5,173 bases of DNA, taken from Flavobacterium sp. (lineage in GTDB: Bacteria > Bacteroidota > Bacteroidia > Flavobacteriales > Flavobacteriaceae). The notes under the pieces are model-generated. The model searched no databases. It had not been told where the DNA came from and saw only the letters and a program-made list of their open reading frames with translations. Below, in pieces: positions 1-5,173 of the stretch. Numbering within the stretch: the stretch's first letter is position 1; each line of letters starts with the position of its first letter. Where the stretch lies: contig JASLGC010000042.1 of assembly GCA_030150335.1 (NCBI GenBank), forward strand, positions 1 through 5,173, in the 5' to 3' direction. The position numbers were made by a program, and so were the translations under genes.

Positions 1-3000
1 ACAGTTGGTTTTGCCTATGTAGATGGCAAGGACACAACTATTTCTGATTTTTTGGTTGACTTTGACCATGGAACATTAAATATCGTTGAAACAAATTTAA
101 ATTCACATGACGTTCCATTGACATCAATCAATATACTTACTTCTCTTTCAGTAGATAAGAGTAAGCAATTAATTTATACAGATGAACAAAATAAGAAGAC
201 AATAATTGACTTGCCAGAGTTGGTATTAGACGTTGTCTTGGAGTTTTTAACAAAGGAAAGTACAATCAATAACATCTATGAACAAATTGCAGAAAGAGGG
301 CGTGAGTTGCGCAATCCCGATGGTTCGTTATTGATTGAAGGAGGACAAAAAGCAGTATTGAACAGTGCCTCTATTTCCATCAGAGAAGGAGGGGTAATTA
401 CCTCAAAGTTGGCAAACAAGGCAGTGAAACAAGAGAAGATAGACGATTTCGCCGTTTCTTCTGCAAAGTTAGCCCCCCTTGCTGTTACTAATGCTAAAAT
501 TGCGAAGGATGCAGTCTCTGAGAGCAAGATTCAAGAAAATGCAGTAACTACTTCAAAACTGCTTAATAAAGCTGTTACAGAAGAAAAGATAAATGACAGG
601 GCTGTAAGCACGAGTAAAATCATGGAAGGAGCTGTAAATCGTGGAAGAATAGCCAACTTAGCTGTTGATAATACCAAGGTTGAAAATAAATCTATTACTG
701 CACAAAAATTAAAATCAGATGAAGGAACAACACAATTTCACGTTATGGCAGCTGACGGAAGTGGAGGGGTTATTTTCAAAGCTGTGGACGAATTAAGTGT
801 AGATGTTTCTGAAGACCTTAAACTTGGAGGTTCTCTGGAGTTTATCAATGGTACGGATGGTAGATTATCTATGCATAAAGCAACTGGTATCGGAATTAGA
901 AAAGGAGGTGTCACACAAGAAAAAATTGCCTTAGGAGCAGTAGATAATGACCGAATTAGCTCTATAGTAGGAGGACAATTTGTTGATGCTAATTCTGTAT
1001 TAACAGCTGATGGAAATGGGAATGTGAACTATAAAAAAGCAGAGAGTTTTTTTGATGAAAAAGCAAAAAGCTTGGTTGTAGGAAGTCCTTTCAAAGTACA
1101 AGGAGAAACAACAAAAGCGTTATTAACACAAATTGAATTAGACCTTAAACCAGAAGGAATCACAGAAGGACATATTCAAAAACGCGCTGTGACTGAATCG
1201 AGAATGAGTGCCCCTTCAGGCACTAAGAAAGGTTCTGTACCCGCAGTACAAGAAGATGGAAGCGTTAAATATTCGTCAGCAAAAGATGTAATAAGTGCTA
1301 CGGCAGGAAGTATTACTTCTAATGAACAAACTATTAAGATTTCAGGAGAGGCCAATGGAGTGAAAAGCGTCTTGTCAAATGTGATTTTAGATGTTAATGA
1401 GAATGGAATTACAACTCCTAAAATTAAGAATTACGCTGTAACAGAAAATAAACTATATGCAGGAAAAGATAAGAAAAACTTTATTCCTGTTGCGAATGCA
1501 GATGGAACTGTTGAATATAAGGAGTTTGAAAGAGTTGTATCTAAACAACCTTTATTATTTGACAACTCTTTAAAAGCAATTGATGGATATCCATCATCAG
1601 CTTTACTTTCTAAAGTGACTATAGGTATAAAAGAGAATGGTGTTCAAACGAAACACATTGAGAATAAAGCTATCACATCAGAAAAAATTGGTTCTCCTGA
1701 AAATACTGAGAATTATATGTTGATTAGTGATGGAGTGGGAGGAGCTAAGTTTATAGAAGGGAATAAAGTTATTACAGCTTTTCAGAAACGCAGTTTATTA
1801 GGAACAAGTAATAGTATTAAAGTAGAAAATGGTACTAATGCATTAATAGGAAATGATGATTTAAACAAACAAGTCCGTATTTCAATAGAATCCAGAGGTG
1901 TTAAAAAAGGACATTTGGATTATGCTATTATCGATAGTTTACATATTAATGAGCATGCAGTTACTGCAGAAAAATTATTTGCCGGAAAAGACCCTGAGAT
2001 TGAACATCGCGTAGCGGTAAGTGATAAATTTGGTTCTGTTTCATATCAGGCATTAGAAAGTGAAATGATTGCCTCTAAAGGTAATATTAATACAGATAAT
2101 ATTATTCTTGTTGACGATAAATCAGAAGCAGTTGGAAAAGTATTGTCTAATGTAAAATTTAGTATTAAGAATAAATCTATAGACGAAACGAAGCTAAAAG
2201 CAGCAAAACCGATTGATGGAGCAGTAGCAACAAGTGATAAGGATGGAAATATTACTTATAAAGAAATAACGTCAGAATCGATTAAGCAAGGAAAGAGTAT
2301 TTCTTCAAAGGACGGTATCATTACGATTAATGGAGAAGGTAAGGTAGAAGATGCTGTTTTAAAAGATATTGCATTAGATATTGCAGATAAAAGTATCGTG
2401 GCTGTTGAGAAATTAAGCCCAGGTAATGAGAAAGGAAAAGATCTTTTCTTAGTTACAGGTGAAAGTGGTTTTGAGCTAAAGCCTTTAAATGATATTACTA
2501 TTGGAGATATGCAAGCTGAAAATATTAAAACAGATGGTATAATTGGGTTTACAGATGGAACAAATGGAGAAAATACAGTTTTAAAACCAGTAGCTTTAGG
2601 TATTAATAATCAATCAATCACATCAAATAAAATCAATTCTGGTGATGCTGGAAATAATTATGTGTTAGCCTCAGATGGCCAAAATGGCGCTAATTTTATA
2701 TCAATAGAATCTGTGAAAAGAGATGGGGATAATATGCTATTAAAAAATGGTTTAGAGTTCATAGGAGATAATAAAGGAAAAGGAGTTGTTTTAACTCAGG
2801 TTGCTATTGGTATTCAAGAGCAAGGAATTAGAAAAAGAGAACTTGCTAATCGAGCTGTTACGACAGCAAAAATGAGTTCGGAAGTTAGTGAAGTTAATGC
2901 GAATAAAAATGCAGTCTTATTAGCGAATGGAGAAGGAGGGGTTGAGTATAAAGACCTACAAAGTTTAGTGAATGAAGAAGGGAAAAGTGTAACAAGTGAT

Positions 3001-5173
3001 GGTTCGCTATTGATTGAAGGAGGACAAAAAGCAGTATTGCAACCTCTTGATATAAGTATTTCTGATGGAGGAGTAATGAATAAACATGTAGCTGAAAATG
3101 CCGTATCTGCTGATAAGATGAGTTCTGTTGTTAATAATAAGAATGTATTAGAAGGCAATGTTTTAGCATCAAATGGAGAAGGAGATGTTACTTTTCAATC
3201 TATTGATGATTTAGTTTTTTCGAAAGGGAAAAAAATGGTTAGTGATAGTTCTATTGTAGTTAATGGAGGAACAAAGGCAACTTTGCAAAATGTTACGATT
3301 GTAGTTGCTAATAATGGTATTGAAACAAAACATATAAAAGAACAAACAGTTACTGCAAGCAAGATATCTTCAGAAAGTGCCTCTCCAGACGATATTTTAG
3401 TTTCTATAGGTGATGGAAAAGCAGCTTTCAAACCCATTAGTGAGATTATAAATCACAAAGGAAGAGCATTAACTGGAGGACCTGAAATTTCTGTTGAAGG
3501 AGGTAAGGAGTCAGTATTAGAAAATACTAAAATATCTATACAAGAGAAAGGAATTACAAATAATAAAATAGCAGATAAGAATATTACAGCTATTAAGATG
3601 AATAGCGAATTAGCAGGAAAGGGTTATGTTTTAACTTCTTTAGGTGATGGAGAGACAAAGTATCTACCGTTATCTCATTATGGTAAGGCAATGAAATCTG
3701 ATAGCTCTATTAATTTACTTGGTTTTACTCAGCAAGCTTTAGCATCGGAAGTAACTATACAAGTTAATGATAGTGGTATTTTATCAAATCACATTGGTGA
3801 GAAACAAGTTACCTCAAGTAAAATATCGAGCTCAGTAGGTACTGAAAATGCACTATTAAATACGGTTTTAGCAGCTGATGGACAAGGTGGGGCTTCTTAT
3901 AAAGCTGTAAATACATTATTCACGCCACATAATATAACAGATGATGAGGTTATCAATGTAGAAAAAGGTACTGGTGCTGTTTTAAAAGATGTGCAAATTA
4001 GTTTAAATGAAAATGCTGTAGAAGGGAGACATTTAAAAGAGCGTACAGTATCTATCGATAAACTTGGTTCTAAGGACATGGACAAAGATTTTATTGCGGT
4101 AACAGATGGAAAAAATGGATTGGAATACAGAAGTATGGATGACTTGATTGAACAAAATTCTGACAATCTTACATTGGTTGGGCCTTTAGAGTTTAGAAAT
4201 GAAACGACAGGTATAAATGCTGTAAACTATCCTGTGAGTATGGCAATTAAGGATAAGGGTATTACAGAAAACTTAGTCGCTCCGCTTGCAATTGGTGCCG
4301 ATAAAATGCATTCTAAGAACACTAAGCAAGAAAGTGAACCTAAAGGTTCGGTACCTATGGCTGATGGTAATGGAGAAGTTAGTTACACACCATTATCTAC
4401 AGCAATGCTTGAAAATGGAAAAGATTTTAGGATACAAGATCAATCTTTAGAAATAGTAGGAGAAGGTAATAATAATGGTAATGGTGCTTTGTTGAAACCA
4501 GTTAGTTTAAGGGTTAAAGAAAATGGAATTACAACAAAGCATATAGAGAATAAAAATGTAACTGTTGAAAAGCTACGTTCGAATATTAAAGATAAATCAG
4601 ACAATGCTGATGAAGGAACAATTGCTACAGCTGATGGACAAGGGGGAGTTGTTTTTCAAAAGATAACTGATAAATCAGCAGATTTGAAATCTTTGAAATC
4701 CGATGGTATTATTTTAATAAATGGAGAAAAAGAACAAGAAAAAACGGTTTTAACAGAGGTGTCAGTATCTATTGCGAATGAAGGAATTATCAATGAAAAA
4801 ATAGCTGATGATGCTGTAAATACAAGAACTCTTGTAGCTCAATCAGTAACAGGAGCTAAGATAAATTCAGTTGGAGCAGCTGAGGGTGCTTTTATGGTTG
4901 CTACTAAAGAAGGAGATGCTGTTTTTAAAGAGATGAAAGCTATGATGCCAAAGTATTTTTATATGCCTACGATTGTATTAGACTTAACGTCTGGTAAAGA
5001 AGAGAAATCAAAAGACTTATACGCAGAATATAAGAGACAGTATGGAAGTCCGAAGGTTGCAAATCCTTCAGTAGGGAACAACCCTAAACTGGTTATTTTT
5101 CCAAGTAATAAGCTGAATTACTATGTTGCGTATTATGACGAAAGCGTATTTACTGAGGTAAAAGTGAGTGATG
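1..5173 (+). CDS. Giant modular repeat protein, probable surface/secreted fibre or adhesin (partial at both ends)
   Basis: Frame 1 is open across the whole window: 1724 complete codons plus one leftover base, with no stop, start or ribosome binding site inside, so the gene begins upstream and ends downstream. The translation starts TVGFAYVDGK and leaves the window at VFTEVKVSD. In order it holds an upstream-type unit (residues about 41-100), 18 tandem modules (about 100-1646) and a distinct C-terminal segment (about 1649-1724). It is rich in Lys, Glu, Asn, Ile, Val, Ala, Ser, Thr and Gly, and I found no Cys and no Trp. No catalytic motif or membrane segment is visible; a signal peptide and any sorting domain would lie outside the window. 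The tandem beta-type modules and composition suggest an extended extracellular fibre or adhesin of a Bacteroidota bacterium. A tail-fibre-like protein of a prophage or contractile injection system is the main alternative. The reading frame is certain; the function is inferred. Confidence 0.95.
121..300 (+). other. N-terminal unit of the 'YT-D/N-E ... IDLP' type found in large flavobacterial proteins
   Basis: Residues 41-100 contain 'TSLSVDKSKQLIYTDEQNKK' followed by 'TIIDLPELV' and a probable helix ending in 'INNIYEQIAERG'. From memory this resembles a recurrent unit of giant Bacteroidota surface proteins, in which a 'TYTNE-x-G' hairpin is followed by 'TIDVP' and a short helix ending near an 'I-x-x-I' pair. 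Only one copy is visible; residues 1-40 do not clearly repeat it, though 'VDFDHGTLNIVETN' could be the end of a preceding unit. It sits directly before the first module of the long array, so the upstream part of the protein may hold more copies. The match is to a remembered pattern and was not searched. Confidence 0.45.
319..360 (+). repeat. 42-bp near-identical direct repeat, copy A
   Basis: This stretch encodes DGSLLIEGGQKAVL (residues 107-120) in the core of module 1. It matches bases 2998-3039 at 41 of 42 positions; the only difference is T at 328 against C at 3007, a synonymous TTA/CTA leucine change. Similarity falls sharply on both sides. The copies are in the same frame, 2679 bp (893 codons) apart. 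Confidence 0.95.
391..720 (+). repeat. Eleven consecutive 10-residue repeats in exact register (30-bp period)
   Basis: Residues 131-240 divide into exactly eleven decads with no insertion: GVITSKLANK, AVKQEKIDDF, AVSSAKLAPL, AVTNAKIAKD, AVSESKIQEN, AVTTSKLLNK, AVTEEKINDR, AVSTSKIMEG, AVNRGRIANL, AVDNTKVENK, SITAQKLKSD. Position 1 is Ala (Gly or Ser at the ends), position 2 Val or Ile, position 6 always Lys or Arg, and position 7 Ile, Leu or Val. The same decads appear in groups of one to three in the later modules, so this is an expanded version of a shared building block. Alternating small/hydrophobic and charged positions fit short strands joined by turns. 'AVT-x-x-KI' repeats also occur in phage tail-fibre-like proteins as I recall them, where trimeric beta structures are usual; oligomerisation here is inference. 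The DNA is not a near-identical 30-bp tandem repeat: synonymous positions vary. Confidence 0.92.
1897..1986 (+). repeat. Three-decad block in module 6
   Basis: Residues 633-662 read as three decads: GVKKGHLDYA, IIDSLHINEH, AVTAEKLFAG. The usual arrangement is one G-type decad plus one A-type decad, so the middle one is an extra unit. It explains why the spacing to the next Asp-Gly-type block (577 to 675, 98 residues) is the longest among modules 2-18. The following block reads VSDKFGSVSYQ, with Lys in place of the usual Gly. The first two decads have His at position 6, where other decads mostly have Lys. Confidence 0.75.
2041..2700 (+). repeat. Run of three consecutive one-decad modules (modules 7-9)
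   Basis: Residues about 681-900 hold three modules with nearly equal block spacing (675 to 748, 820 and 892: 73, 72 and 72 residues), each with a single decad: SIDETKLKAA (726-735), IVAVEKLSPG (799-808) and SITSNKINSG (872-881). In each the core strand runs straight into the decad through a short polar link (IKNK, IADKS, INNQ). Compared with a two-decad module such as module 5 (IKENGVQTKHIENKAITSEK), removal of ten residues gives an 'IKNKAITSEK'-like junction much like module 7. The simplest reading is loss of one decad in an ancestor, followed by duplication of the shortened module. The modules have since diverged, and the block of module 8 (VTGESGFELK) lacks the Asp-Gly pair. Confidence 0.7.
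2998..3039 (+). repeat. 42-bp near-identical direct repeat, copy B
   Basis: This stretch encodes DGSLLIEGGQKAVL (residues 1000-1013) in the core of module 11 and differs from bases 319-360 at a single synonymous base. After it the two modules diverge (QPLDISISDGGV here, NSASISIREGGV in module 1). The flanks before it (ACAAGT here, AATCCC in copy A) also differ. Confidence 0.95.
4783..4872 (+). repeat. Three-decad block in the last module (module 18)
   Basis: Residues 1595-1624 read as three decads: GIINEKIADD, AVNTRTLVAQ, SVTGAKINSV. The middle decad has Thr at position 6 instead of Lys, Arg or His. This is the last repeat block before the C-terminal segment, and the glycine-rich block after it (VATKEGDAVFK) is the most degenerate of the array along with that of module 8. 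The array therefore begins with a decad-rich module and also ends with an enlarged one. Confidence 0.75.
4945..5173 (+). other. C-terminal non-repeat segment, start of a terminal domain (truncated by window)
   Basis: From about residue 1649 the module pattern stops and the sequence becomes aromatic-rich: 'MPKYFYMPTIVLDLTSGKEE', then 'LYAEYKRQYGSPKV', 'LVIFPSNKLNYYVAYYDESV' and 'FTEVKVSD' at the window edge. There are several Tyr in this short stretch, against few in the repeats. From memory, a 'FYMPSIV ... LYxxYxxQF ... LDYYVTYYD' segment occurs at the C-terminal end of many large Flavobacteriia surface proteins, which would place the stop codon a short way downstream. It may be a conserved terminal domain for folding, trimer capping, export or anchoring; none of these roles can be read from the sequence. 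It does not look like the part of a type IX secretion C-terminal domain that I could recognise, but the end is missing. Confidence 0.55.

Larger units (their letters stand above)
298..4938 (+). repeat. Array of 18 divergent tandem protein modules of about 72-98 residues
   Basis: Residues about 100-1646 repeat one plan: a core with a short Gly/Asn-rich turn and the strand '[AV]-x-L-x-x-[VI]-x-[IL]-x-[IV]', then 10-residue repeats (decads), then a block like 'VLAADGQGGASYK'. The Asp of that block, or its aligned residue, falls at 251, 337, 419, 501, 577, 675, 748, 820, 892, 976, 1058, 1138, 1216, 1293, 1369, 1455, 1545 and 1635. Decads per module in the same order are 11, 2, 2, 2, 2, 3, 1, 1, 1, 2, 2, 2, 2, 2, 2, 2, 2, 3, totalling 44. 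One-decad modules are 72-73 residues, two-decad modules 76-90 and the later three-decad modules 90-98. Modules differ widely in codons as well as residues, so most duplications are old. The final block (VATKEGDAVFK) has lost the Asp-Gly pair. The plan suggests repeated beta-hairpin or beta-helical turns along a fibre; the fold is inferred. Confidence 0.85.

Noticed and set aside
473..478. Run of six C as a possible phase-variation tract
   Set aside because: Short, and the frame continues without a nearby shifted alternative product; six bases is below the length usually needed for frequent slippage.
276..527. Open frame on the minus strand, 83 codons
   Set aside because: It lies fully antisense to the long + strand frame, over the decad array. 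It shares a Cys-Pro-Pro segment with another minus-strand frame (2814-3158) only because both cross a copy of the 42-bp repeat.
391..720. CRISPR-like or minisatellite array with 30-bp period
   Set aside because: The period is in the protein. The DNA units are not near-identical, there are no spacers, and the frame is kept throughout.
2814..3158. Open frame on the minus strand, 114 codons
   Set aside because: Antisense shadow of modules 10-11. Its composition (many Ser, Phe, Thr, Leu) is what reverse reading of Lys/Glu/Asn-rich codons gives, and no ribosome site or family resemblance supports it.
3222..3237. GGGAAAAAAATGG as a slippery site or internal start
   Set aside because: The reading frame is continuous through it and the module pattern is unbroken on both sides, so neither frameshifting nor a new start is needed.
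3195..4166. Two further minus-strand open frames (3195-3437 and 3897-4166)
   Set aside because: Both are inside the uninterrupted + strand frame, short, and without recognisable domains; their hydrophobic look comes from the reverse complement of Lys, Glu and Asp codons.
4945..5173. Type IX secretion sorting domain at the C-terminus
   Set aside because: The protein end is outside the window and the visible part does not show a sorting-domain pattern that I can support.

Overview
The window lies entirely inside one very large protein-coding gene on the + strand. Frame 1 reads from base 1 to the last complete codon (bases 5170-5172) without a stop: 1724 codons, with neither the start nor the end of the gene present. 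I see no second gene, RNA gene, promoter, terminator or mobile element, and no intergenic DNA.

The organism looks like a member of the Bacteroidota, probably a low-GC Flavobacteriia (Myroides-, Flavobacterium- or Weeksella-like; the genus is a guess). This rests on AT-rich coding (hand counts of 36.5% GC for bases 1-600 and 30.7% for 2041-2640), preference for TTA, ATT, AAT and GAA codons, and two segments that resemble, from memory, parts of giant flavobacterial surface proteins: the N-terminal 'YTDE...IDLP' unit and the C-terminal 'FYMP...YYVAYYDESVF' segment.

Layout by residue of this fragment: (a) 1-100, the tail of an upstream region including one degenerate YT-D/N-E-type unit; (b) about 100-1646, a tandem array of 18 divergent modules of about 72-98 residues (the first is longer); (c) about 1649-1724, a non-repetitive C-terminal segment that runs off the window. 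Each module has a beta-rich core ending in an 'A-x-L-x-x-V-x-I-x-I' strand, a variable number of 10-residue repeats (decads; consensus [GA]-[VI]-x-x-x-[KH]-[IVLM]-x-x-x), and a glycine-rich 'V-L-x-A-D-G-x-G-G-V-x-[FY]-K' block. The first module carries 11 decads in perfect 10-residue register; most others carry two, three consecutive ones carry one, and two carry three. Module length follows decad number, so the decad looks like the unit by which the protein grew and shrank.

The most plausible role is a long, extended, secreted or surface-anchored fibrous protein (adhesin or stalk), possibly a beta-rich oligomeric fibre like phage tail fibres that use similar decads. This is inference: no signal peptide, anchor, catalytic motif or binding partner is visible. 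The translated segment contains no cysteine and no tryptophan by my reading.
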